From positions 186,001 to 250,000 of the forward strand of contig NZ_FNAN01000001.1 of NCBI RefSeq assembly GCF_900101885.1: a stretch of DNA of 64,000 nucleotides, written 5' to 3'. Of this stretch, positions 50,671-58,075 are shown piece after piece (positions within the stretch are counted from its first letter, which is position 1; each line of letters starts with the position of its first letter). The notes beneath the pieces are model-generated. The model was not told the origin of the DNA, searched no databases, and saw only the letters and a program-made list of their open reading frames with translations. The translations under genes and the position numbers were made by a program. Source of the DNA: Dyadobacter soli (lineage in GTDB: Bacteria > Bacteroidota > Bacteroidia > Cytophagales > Spirosomataceae).

Positions 50671-53082
50671 TTAATGGATGAAATAGCGGAGCTTCACCGC
50701 GAATGCACGACCGGGTTTTTGAAGCCTGAAATTGTCGTAGGCCAGGTCGTTGGTGAGGTTGCGGCATTCTGCGGATACGTTGTAGCGGCCGTTGGCAAAG
50801 GAGTAGCTCAGTGTCGCGTTGTGGATCAGCTGGCTCGGGATCGTGGACTTGCCGTTCACATTGCCGAATGCCTCCCAGGTGAGGTAAAACCAATGCACAT
50901 ACTGCGCAAACCAGCTGAATTGCAGGCGCGAACCTTTCATAAACACATCGTTTTTCCCGATACCGAAATTGGCATTGCCGAAGAACCACGGCTGATTAGG
51001 GATCTTGTTCTTGTAAGTCGCTTCCGGCACATTGGAAGCAGTGCTGCCGAATTTGGTCATATTCACCGCACTCTGGTAAGTCGCATTGACATTGAATGAA
51101 AGCAGGTCGGCGTAGTCGTACCGCAGTTCCGCCTCGAAGCCCGTCACACGTACATTCGACTTATTTTCGTTTTTCAAAGCTTTGGAACGCTGGTCGGCAA
51201 CCGGGTAAATGAAGTCGGAAGCATTGCGGTAAAAACCGGCCGCTTCGGCGAAAAAGCGGTGCTTGCCGGTCCGGAAGCCATAATAGGAGCCGAGGTTCAC
51301 ATTGTCGCTGCGCTCGGGTTTGAGGTCGGGGTTAGGCTGGACATTCAATCCATCCCCGAAAACCTCTTCCACTTCCTGCAAACGGAATGTGTGCTCCACG
51401 GAGAGCTTCACGCCCAGGTCGGGCAGGATTTTGTAACGGCTGGCAAGGCCGTAGCCGTAGTTGGGAAACTTGTCGGTCAGCACCCGGTAGCCATTGTCGA
51501 TCCACTTCTTGCGTTCGAGGCCAAGGCCGTAGTATTTGGCAAAAAATGTATTGGTCCAGCGCTTGTCGAGCAACTCCTGCTGGTAGGCCAGGCCGAGGAT
51601 CTGCTTGGTCATAATGCCCGGCATATCGTCGCCGGAGACGAGCAGTTCATTGTAATTCTCGTTTTTAAGCCGATCGATCGTGTAATTCAGGTTGAAGGAA
51701 TGCCGTTCGTTCAGCGTATAGCTCGCATTCGCACGCAGGAACGCACGCGGGCGGATAATGTGCGAAAGCGATTTGATACCGCCCATTTCGGTAGCGCCCT
51801 TGGTCGTCCACGAGCCATCCCAGTAATATTGGCGGAGCAATGTATCGGCAGTCAGATATTTGTCTGTCGAGAGTGAAGCAAACAGGTTCACATCCAGCCC
51901 GTTCACAAGCAGGTTGCTTTTTTTGTACCGCAATGTTCCCGTCGACGATTTGCCTTTCCGCTCCACATTACCATACACAATGGCCTGTTCGAAACCCGTT
52001 TGCTGGTCCTGGCGGCTCTCTGAATAACCGAAACCGGCATACAGCACATCCGCCCAGCTTTTATTGGTAATCCCCACTTCCACCTGGCCCATACCTGAGC
52101 GGTAATGGTCATGAAAGCGCTTCACGTCGGTATTGACGAAGTTCGCGCCATTGAGGTCGGTGATCTGGTCGCCCACGCGGGTGCCGCCTTCGAGGATCTC
52201 GACGCCCTTCATGGTGTAGTTGTTGTCGGAATAATTGAAAAACCCGCTTGCTTTCACCGTAATGCCCGTCGGCTTGTGGACGTACTGCGCCGTAAGCGCC
52301 GAACGGTGGGTGTTAAACGAGCCGTAGCTGTGGCTTAGGTCGAGGTAGTTGGTTTGCTTCTGGTTGGTGATCACATTCACCGCGCCGCCCATCGCATCCG
52401 AGCCGAGCTGTACCGGCACCACGCCTTTGTACACCTCGATCCGCTCCGAAAGGTTCACCGGAATGTTGTTCAGCGACATCGCGCTGCCCATCACTTCCAT
52501 TGGAACACCATCGATAAAGTATTTGACCGCCTTACCCGAAAGGCCATTGATCGAAAAGTTGAAGTTCGATCCAAGCCCGCCCTGCTCGCGGATGCGGACG
52601 CCCGCGCTGCGGTTCAGTACCTGGTTAAGGTCTGCTGTTGTGTTCTGGAACTGCTTCGTTTCGATCGCATTCACCGTAAACGGCTGTTCCTTCACCACCT
52701 GCGTTTCCGTTTTGCCGTAAACGCTTACTTCGTTGAGATTCTGCTGGGTTTCTTTGAGTTGAAAATTAATGGTAGCTGTCTTTCCGGGCTGAATGCTCAC
52801 CGTTTCCGAAAATGCTTTGTAACCCATCAATGTGGCCTGTACCGTGTAGGAGCCCGCTTTTACGGCCGGAAGCGAAAAAAAGCCGTTCGCATCGGTCGTC
52901 ACCCCGTGAGGAGTTTTCAAAATCGAAACCGTAGCGCCGGGCAGCGCCTCGCCGGCTTCTGTTTTAACATAACCGGTCACCGAAGGCACCTTCTGGGCGA
53001 ACCCATCGAGCCCGTAAAAACTGATTGTAATCAGGAGGAATAAACGTGTAAATAAACTGCGTGGCATGAGGTGTTGAATCAT
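50671..53082 (-). CDS. TonB-dependent receptor, probable iron-complex uptake
   Basis: An 803-residue receptor; ATG 53082 or the in-frame ATG 53067 (MPRSLFTRLFLL) could start it. Signal peptide to about 30, carboxypeptidase-regulatory-like domain about 32-115 (VTGYVKTEAGEALPGATVSIL), plug about 135-235 (TTADLNQVLNRSAGVRIREQGG; VYKGVVPVQLGSDAMGGAVNVI, classical siderophore-receptor style), then a 22-strand barrel ending NFRLQKPGRAFAVKLRYFIH with a near-terminal aromatic. It is co-transcribed with the DUF4374 lipoprotein. Confidence 0.92.
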   Translation of the reverse strand: MIQHLMPRSLFTRLFLLITISFYGLDGFAQKVPSVTGYVKTEAGEALPGATVSILKTPHGVTTDANGFFSLPAVKAGSYTVQATLMGYKAFSETVSIQPGKTATINFQLKETQQNLNEVSVYGKTETQVVKEQPFTVNAIETKQFQNTTADLNQVLNRSAGVRIREQGGLGSNFNFSINGLSGKAVKYFIDGVPMEVMGSAMSLNNIPVNLSERIEVYKGVVPVQLGSDAMGGAVNVITNQKQTNYLDLSHSYGSFNTHRSALTAQYVHKPTGITVKASGFFNYSDNNYTMKGVEILEGGTRVGDQITDLNGANFVNTDVKRFHDHYRSGMGQVEVGITNKSWADVLYAGFGYSESRQDQQTGFEQAIVYGNVERKGKSSTGTLRYKKSNLLVNGLDVNLFASLSTDKYLTADTLLRQYYWDGSWTTKGATEMGGIKSLSHIIRPRAFLRANASYTLNERHSFNLNYTIDRLKNENYNELLVSGDDMPGIMTKQILGLAYQQELLDKRWTNTFFAKYYGLGLERKKWIDNGYRVLTDKFPNYGYGLASRYKILPDLGVKLSVEHTFRLQEVEEVFGDGLNVQPNPDLKPERSDNVNLGSYYGFRTGKHRFFAEAAGFYRNASDFIYPVADQRSKALKNENKSNVRVTGFEAELRYDYADLLSFNVNATYQSAVNMTKFGSTASNVPEATYKNKIPNQPWFFGNANFGIGKNDVFMKGSRLQFSWFAQYVHWFYLTWEAFGNVNGKSTIPSQLIHNATLSYSFANGRYNVSAECRNLTNDLAYDNFRLQKPGRAFAVKLRYFIH

Positions 53083-53159
53083 ATATCACCTTTTAGTAGC
53101 CCCAACGCACCACGACCGAAGGTCGGTTTTGAAAATTTTATTAAAATTTGATGAGAGCG

Positions 53160-53564
53160 TTAATCGTAGAGGCCGTAGCGTTTTTTGATTTTGCCTTTGA
53201 TCGTCGGAGAGCAGCATAGCTGGCGTCTCACTACTTCGAAATCGTCTTGATTAAGCCTGCCAATGATGACTGCCGGTCGGTTTTGAATGATCGTGGAGAG
53301 CTCGGCTCGTTCGATGATTTTTAGTTTAGAGCAATCGACGAACGAGGTATGGTCGAGATAATCCCTGCCAGCGGCCTGGAATTCAATATGCTGGCATTGA
53401 AGGTCGAGATTGTAATTGACCTTCATATTGAGTTCGGTATTAATGTAAACCGATGCCAGTGTCAAGCAATCCTCAGACTCGCCGACAATGATGAAACGCT
53501 TGATTTTGGGCGGATTGGTATCTTTGACCATCATGCGAAGGACGGTCCCGATCAATGAAGCCAT
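53160..53564 (-). CDS. Candidate toxin partner of the Panacea protein (PemK/MazF-like pattern)
   Basis: A 134-residue soluble protein without signal. The N-terminal pattern LRMMVKDTNPPKIKRFIIVG, then LTLASVYINTELN, and later YLDHTSFVDCSKLKIIER with IIGRLNQDDFEVVRRQL, recalls the order of strands and final helix in small SH3-barrel PemK/MazF-like toxins. The resemblance is by eye only. It lies 24 bp downstream of a Panacea-domain gene in the same direction, the usual antitoxin-toxin order for that family. Catalytic residues cannot be assigned. It could instead be an uncharacterised PanT toxin type. Confidence 0.55.
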   Translation of the reverse strand: MASLIGTVLRMMVKDTNPPKIKRFIIVGESEDCLTLASVYINTELNMKVNYNLDLQCQHIEFQAAGRDYLDHTSFVDCSKLKIIERAELSTIIQNRPAVIIGRLNQDDFEVVRRQLCCSPTIKGKIKKRYGLYD

Positions 53565-53588
53565 TGGAATGATAGCAGCTCTGAATTA

Positions 53589-54119
53589 TCATTCAAACTT
53601 CGCCGAATGAATCAGCAACTGATCTTCAATGTATTTGACCATATGGCTATCCGCACCGCCGGCGCGGGCAATGGCAATGGGACTGATTTCTTTATCCCGG
53701 GGCGTATCGTTCCAGGCCTCGTCATGCGATTTGTCGGTCAGGGCATTAAAGCTGAGGTTTTTGTTTTCCTGTATGGACTCATCGATGCATTTCATTTCGG
53801 ATTCCGAAAGAAAATCATGATCGGGATCGGCAATTCCTTCGATCGAAAAGCGGTCCATTGGTAGAAAATAAGAAGCGTATTTGACCTCGCCCTCTTTCAC
53901 GCTCTTGTAAATGTCATAGGCAATCGAAGGAACCGGCCCGTTTTTCATCGCATGATAGTGATCCTGTGAAATGGCTGCGCCATACCTTACCAAATGCTTT
54001 TGCTCAGCAAAGTAGAGAATCTTGAAAAGCTTGTGAATGTCGGAGCGACCTCCCAGCTTTCGGAGAATGTAAAGTAGTAAATGGATTGTCCCTTCGATTT
54101 TTTCGTCCAATACGTTCAT
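53589..54119 (-). CDS. Panacea (SocA-like) domain protein, probable antitoxin
   Basis: A 176-residue protein. The Panacea/SocA-like core is LLLYILRKLGGRSDIHKLFKILYFAEQKHLVRYGAAIS, then HYHAMKNGPVPSIAYDIYKSV and ALTDKSHDEAWNDT. In known PanAT systems this domain neutralises many unrelated toxins encoded next to it. Here the downstream gene is a small unrecognised protein, which makes the pair a likely toxin-antitoxin module. It has an A/T-rich upstream region. Confidence 0.88.
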   Translation of the reverse strand: MNVLDEKIEGTIHLLLYILRKLGGRSDIHKLFKILYFAEQKHLVRYGAAISQDHYHAMKNGPVPSIAYDIYKSVKEGEVKYASYFLPMDRFSIEGIADPDHDFLSESEMKCIDESIQENKNLSFNALTDKSHDEAWNDTPRDKEISPIAIARAGGADSHMVKYIEDQLLIHSAKFE

Positions 54120-54289
54120 AGCTCAAAATAGGTTTTCCCTGTTTAATGGTGACCTGAGTGCAGAATGAATGAAGGAACATTTGAGTAGTGACACAAAAAT
54201 ACAAATAGTTTTGGAATTTTTACAATTTATCTGGATTTTTTCCAAAATTTCTTAACACTCCCATAACCCCACTCGGGTCTCCGCATCAG

Positions 54290-54297
54290 TAATTTTG
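54290..54297 (+). promoter_or_regulatory. Probable -7 box for the phospholipase gene
   Basis: TAATTTTG fits TAnnTTTG, 45 bp before ATG 54343. Confidence 0.45.
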
Positions 54298-54342
54298 CCG
54301 CTCGTTTTACTTGTACATTTAACAACCACCCAAACTAAACCC

Positions 54343-56871
54343 ATGGATTCAAGAAGAGATTTTATTAAAAAGGCGGCGATGCTGGCCGGGGGCGCGGGGG
54401 CGGCGAGTTTGTTCCCCGAGTCGGTGCAACGGGCGATGGCGATTAGTCCCGACCCGAATACGACGTATCTTGATGCCGAACACGTCGTAATCCTGATGCA
54501 GGAAAACAGGTCGTTCGACCATACCTACGGCAAATTGCAGGGCGTGCGCGGTTTCAACGACCCGCGGGCGATCGACCTGCCGAACAAGAACAAGGTATGG
54601 CTGCAAACGGACCGGAAAGGCGATACTTATGCGCCCTTCCGCCTCGATATTAAAAACACCAAAGCCACCTGGATGCACGACCTCCCGCATTCACGCGAGT
54701 CGCAGGTGGATGCGTACAATGGCGGCAAGTATGATAAATGGCTCACTTCCAAGCGTTCGGGGCATAAGGAATATGCCGAAATGCCGCTCACGCTGGGGTA
54801 TTACGACCGCGAGGATATCCCGTTCTACTACGCGCTGGCCGATGCATTCACCATTTGCGACCAGAATTTCTGCTCGTCGATGACGCCCACGCATCCCAAC
54901 CGCTACTACCTCTGGTCGGGCACGATCCGGGAAAAGCCGGAAATGGATTCGCTGGCGGTCGTGCGCAACAGCTATTTTTCCATCAACAAGCCCGTGAAAT
55001 GGAAGACGTTCCCCGAACGTATGCAGGAGGCCGGTATCAGCTGGAAATTTTACCAGAATGAAGTGGGCGCAGTGGTGCAGTTCCACCCGGGCGTGGGCTC
55101 GTGGCTGAGTAATTTTGGCTGTAACCCATTGGAGCGTTATGCGCAGTATGGTGTGAAGTATTCCAAAGATTTTATCCATTACGCGACTTTGGAAGTGGAT
55201 AAGACGAAGAAAGACCTTCCTGCATTGAAAGAAAAAATGGACGCGGCGGCGGGTGCGGAAAAAGACAAACTGACCAAATCCTGGGAGCAGCGCCACGCAT
55301 TGCTCGAACGCCTCGAAGCGGATCTGGCGGAGTTCAGCGAGGAGAATTTTAAAAAATTGTCGGTATTCCAGCAGGAGCTGCACCGAAATGCATTCGTGAC
55401 GAACCGTAATGATCCGGATTACCTGAAATTGTCATCGATTTCTTACACGGAAGGCGGCGAAACGCGCAATATCAGTGTGCCGAAGAGCGATATTTTCTAC
55501 CAGTTCCGCAAGGATGTGAATGAGGGCAAGTTACCGGCGGTTTCGTACCTGGCTGCGCCGCAGAACTTCTCGGATCATCCGTCGGCGCCGTGGTATGGTG
55601 CATGGTACATTTCCGAGACGCTCGATATCCTCACCAAAAATCCGGATGTTTGGAAGAAGACGATCTTCATTCTTTGTTATGATGAAAATGATGGCTACTA
55701 CGACCATATTCCGCCGTTTTCGATCCCTGATCCGACCAAGCCGAACTCCGGAAAGGTATCCGCCGGCATCGATGTCAAGGCCGAGTATGTACCATTGGAA
55801 CAGGACGAAACCCAGGTGCCGAAGGCGAATGCACGGGGCGGGGCGATAGGCCTGGGCTTCCGGGTACCGTTGGTGGTGGCATCGCCGTGGTCGCGGGGCG
55901 GGAAGGTGTGCTCGCAGGTGTTCGACCATACCTCCATTATCCAGTTCCTGGAAGAGTTTACAAGCCATAAATCGAAGAAGCAGGTCCGCGAGACCAACAT
56001 TACCGAATGGCGCCGGACGGTTTGCGGCAATATGAGCACGGTTTTCCAGCCATTCGACGCGTCGGCCTACAAAAAGCCGCAGCCCGTGAACCGCGACGAA
56101 ATCCTGACGACCATTCACAAGGCGCAATTCAAAGAGGCACCTGCGAATTTCAAGGCATTGAATGCCGAGGAAGTAGGTAAAATCAATGCAAATCCGGTGG
56201 GATCGCCGTTTTTGCCTAAACAAGAACCGGGTACCAGGCCGTCGGTAGCGCTGCCCTACGAGTTGTATGTGAATGGGGCGCTTGCTGCGGATAAGGCCGC
56301 ATTTGAAATTACAATGCATGCGGGGAATAAGGTATTTGGCCCAAAATCGGCCGGGGCGCCGTTTATCATTTATGCCATGAATACCTATGAAGGGGAGGCG
56401 CTGCGGGTTTGGAACTATGCCGTGAAAGCGGGTGATAAATTGACGGAATCCTTCAAACTGGCCGGTTTTGAAAACGGACAATACCATTTGCGTGTGTATG
56501 GCCCGAACGGCTATTTCCGCGAGTTCGCGGGGAATGCGCAAGAGTCCGGCGTTGCGATCTCCTGCGGTTATGTGCTGGATAACAAAGGTAAACCGACGGG
56601 CGATATCGAGCTGGTGGCGGTTAACCATAGTAAAAAGGCAGCGGCGCTTCAAGTGGCGGACAATGCCTATCAGCAGAAAAACATAGCTGTAAATGTACCG
56701 GCGGAAGGAACTGCAAAAGCGCTCATTCCGACTTCCAAAAGCCATCAATGGTACGATTTCAATGTGCAGGGAGGCGGAAAGGTTATGACAATGCGTTTTG
56801 CCGGACGTGTGGAAACGGGTAAGGAAAGTATCAGCGATCCGTTTATGGCCAACTCGGCACGCAAAATTTAG
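54343..56871 (+). CDS. Phosphocholine-specific phospholipase C
   Basis: An 842-residue exported enzyme hydrolysing phosphatidylcholine/sphingomyelin to phosphocholine. It starts with a Tat signal, MDSRRDFIKKAAMLAGG (ATG 54343; a TTG 48 bp upstream falls in the promoter box). The phosphoesterase domain (about 45-620) has HVVILMQENRSFDHTYGKLQG, FCSSMTPTHPNRYYLWSG, LCYDENDGYYDHIPPF and FDHTSIIQFLEEF, typical of the PlcH/AcpA superfamily. Two small C-terminal bacterial-PLC domains follow (about 650-745 and 755-840, YELYVNGALAADKAAFEI and GDIELVAVNHSKKAAALQVAD). It is transcribed ahead of a TIM-barrel isomerase-like gene, with a hairpin in the 58-bp gap. Confidence 0.93.
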   Translation: MDSRRDFIKKAAMLAGGAGAASLFPESVQRAMAISPDPNTTYLDAEHVVILMQENRSFDHTYGKLQGVRGFNDPRAIDLPNKNKVWLQTDRKGDTYAPFRLDIKNTKATWMHDLPHSRESQVDAYNGGKYDKWLTSKRSGHKEYAEMPLTLGYYDREDIPFYYALADAFTICDQNFCSSMTPTHPNRYYLWSGTIREKPEMDSLAVVRNSYFSINKPVKWKTFPERMQEAGISWKFYQNEVGAVVQFHPGVGSWLSNFGCNPLERYAQYGVKYSKDFIHYATLEVDKTKKDLPALKEKMDAAAGAEKDKLTKSWEQRHALLERLEADLAEFSEENFKKLSVFQQELHRNAFVTNRNDPDYLKLSSISYTEGGETRNISVPKSDIFYQFRKDVNEGKLPAVSYLAAPQNFSDHPSAPWYGAWYISETLDILTKNPDVWKKTIFILCYDENDGYYDHIPPFSIPDPTKPNSGKVSAGIDVKAEYVPLEQDETQVPKANARGGAIGLGFRVPLVVASPWSRGGKVCSQVFDHTSIIQFLEEFTSHKSKKQVRETNITEWRRTVCGNMSTVFQPFDASAYKKPQPVNRDEILTTIHKAQFKEAPANFKALNAEEVGKINANPVGSPFLPKQEPGTRPSVALPYELYVNGALAADKAAFEITMHAGNKVFGPKSAGAPFIIYAMNTYEGEALRVWNYAVKAGDKLTESFKLAGFENGQYHLRVYGPNGYFREFAGNAQESGVAISCGYVLDNKGKPTGDIELVAVNHSKKAAALQVADNAYQQKNIAVNVPAEGTAKALIPTSKSHQWYDFNVQGGGKVMTMRFAGRVETGKESISDPFMANSARKI

Positions 56872-56887
56872 TCGAAAACATAAAGAA

Positions 56888-56931
56888 ATCGCCGGGTCGG
56901 GCCTTATGCATTAAAACACCGATCCGGCGAT
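56888..56931 (+). promoter_or_regulatory. Hairpin covering the next gene's start codon
   Basis: ATCGCCGGGTCGG (56888-56900) pairs with CCGATCCGGCGAT (56919-56931) over 13 bp with one G-U pair and an 18-nt loop. There is no T tract. The 3' arm includes A and U of the AUG at 56930, so the structure would hide the start codon. It may separate or regulate translation of the isomerase-like gene. Confidence 0.6.
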
Positions 56932-57835
56932 GCTTCAAAAACCAGTTGCAATTTGCGCGTTACTAATGATGCTCCTGTCGTGCAGGACAGTTTCAGCACA
57001 AAAAAATAAGGGTACCGACAACATTTACGCCCGGCAAAACCTCATTGCCTGGTGCATTGTCCCGTTCGATTCCAAAGAACGTAATCCCGAACAGCGGGCC
57101 GAAATGCTCAACAAGCTCGGCTTCACGATGCTCGCGTACGACTGGCGCGAAAAGCACATTCCCGAGTTCGATGCCGAGCTGGAAGCCTTGAAAAAGCATC
57201 ACATCAAATTGCAGGCATTCTGGCTGTATTCCGGCCCTAACCCTGAAAATGACAAGAACCTTCCCATTATCCTCGATTTGCTGAAAAGGCACAATGTCAA
57301 AACTGAGATCTGGTGCATGATCGGCGGGATCAAGGACCTGGACAAAATGACCCAGCAGCAGAAAATTGAAGCGGTGGCGAAACCGGTCGCGTACATTGCC
57401 GATAAGGCCGCGGAAATCGGCTGTACAGTAGGGCTTTACAACCACGGCGGCTGGTATGGAATGCCTGAAAACCAGCTGGAAGTCATGGATTATCTCAAAA
57501 GACCGAATATTGGCATCGTCTACAACCTGCACCACGCCGAGGAGGATATCGAGCGGTTCCCGAAGTTCTTCCCGAAAATCCTGCCGCATTTGATGGCCGT
57601 CAATTTAATGGGGCTTAGAAAGGGCAATCCTGTAAAAGTGGTGCCCGTCGGCGAAGGGGATGCGGAGGCTGCAATGATCCGCATTATCCGCGATAGCAAT
57701 TACCGCGGGCCAATCGGCATTATCAACGAGGAAACCGCGCCGGATGCGGAGGTAGGGCTGACGATGAATGTGGGTGGCTTGAAGAAAATATTGAAAGAGC
57801 AGGGGGATCGTGGGGCGTTGGAAACTTATCGGTAG
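56930..57835 (+). CDS. Exported sugar-phosphate isomerase/epimerase-like TIM-barrel protein
   Basis: A 301-residue protein with a signal ending LLMMLLSCRTVSAQ; the Cys could be lipidated, or the chain cut after Ala-Gln. The body fits the AP-endonuclease-2/xylose-isomerase-like barrel: MLNKLGFTMLAYDWREKHIPEFDAELEALKKHH, GCTVGLYNHGGWYGMPENQLEVMDYL, IGIVYNLHHAEEDIERF and GIINEETAPDAEVGL, with His/Glu/Asp candidates for metal binding. Export suggests action on an extracellular or periplasmic sugar. The substrate is unknown. Its start codon lies inside a hairpin. Confidence 0.85.
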   Translation: MLQKPVAICALLMMLLSCRTVSAQKNKGTDNIYARQNLIAWCIVPFDSKERNPEQRAEMLNKLGFTMLAYDWREKHIPEFDAELEALKKHHIKLQAFWLYSGPNPENDKNLPIILDLLKRHNVKTEIWCMIGGIKDLDKMTQQQKIEAVAKPVAYIADKAAEIGCTVGLYNHGGWYGMPENQLEVMDYLKRPNIGIVYNLHHAEEDIERFPKFFPKILPHLMAVNLMGLRKGNPVKVVPVGEGDAEAAMIRIIRDSNYRGPIGIINEETAPDAEVGLTMNVGGLKKILKEQGDRGALETYR

Positions 57836-58075
57836 GGAGGATGGAGGAAAGGGAGGAAGGGGAGGATGGAGGAATGGGAGGAAGGGAGGAAACACGCTGG
57901 CGCGCTGGCACAAATCTCTGGATTTGTGCTTACTATTCGCAGGCCTCTGGCCGGTCGGTACCGCAATGTCGATTTTCCGTTATGACCGGCCGGAGGCCTG
58001 CGAATAAGGAGCACGAAGGTTGACCTTCGCGCCATTTTTTGTTTCCTCCTTTCCTCCATCCTCCCTTTCCTCCCT
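57836..58075. repeat. Purine/pyrimidine inverted arms enclosing composite element
   Basis: The left arm, 57836-57892, consists of GGAGGAAAG/GGAGGAT/GGAGGAATG-type units and ends GGAGGAAAC. The right arm, 58041-58075, is the inverted complement beginning GTTTCCTCC. Between them sits copy 2 of the composite multi-hairpin element. The arms are of the same family as those at 15560-15784. The island fills the whole convergent gap between the isomerase-like gene and a TonB receptor gene. Confidence 0.85.
57902..58034 (-). repeat. Composite multi-hairpin element, copy 2 (inverted)
   Basis: The same parts as 5238-5380, read on the minus strand. GCACGAAGGT/ACCTTCGCGC hairpin at 58011-58020/58023-58032. 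Long stem 57934-57956/57984-58006 with core GACCGGCCGGAGGCCTGC and one wobble. GCACAAATC/GATTTGTGC at 57908-57916/57921-57929, then GCTGGCGCGCTGG. The long-loop sequence differs from copy 1 while the stems are conserved, which points to selection on structure. Confidence 0.85.

Noticed and set aside
54343..57835. Phospholipase C plus isomerase as part of a biosynthetic gene cluster
   Set aside because: No synthase, tailoring or transport genes surround them. Two exported catabolic-type proteins in tandem do not support a biosynthetic cluster.
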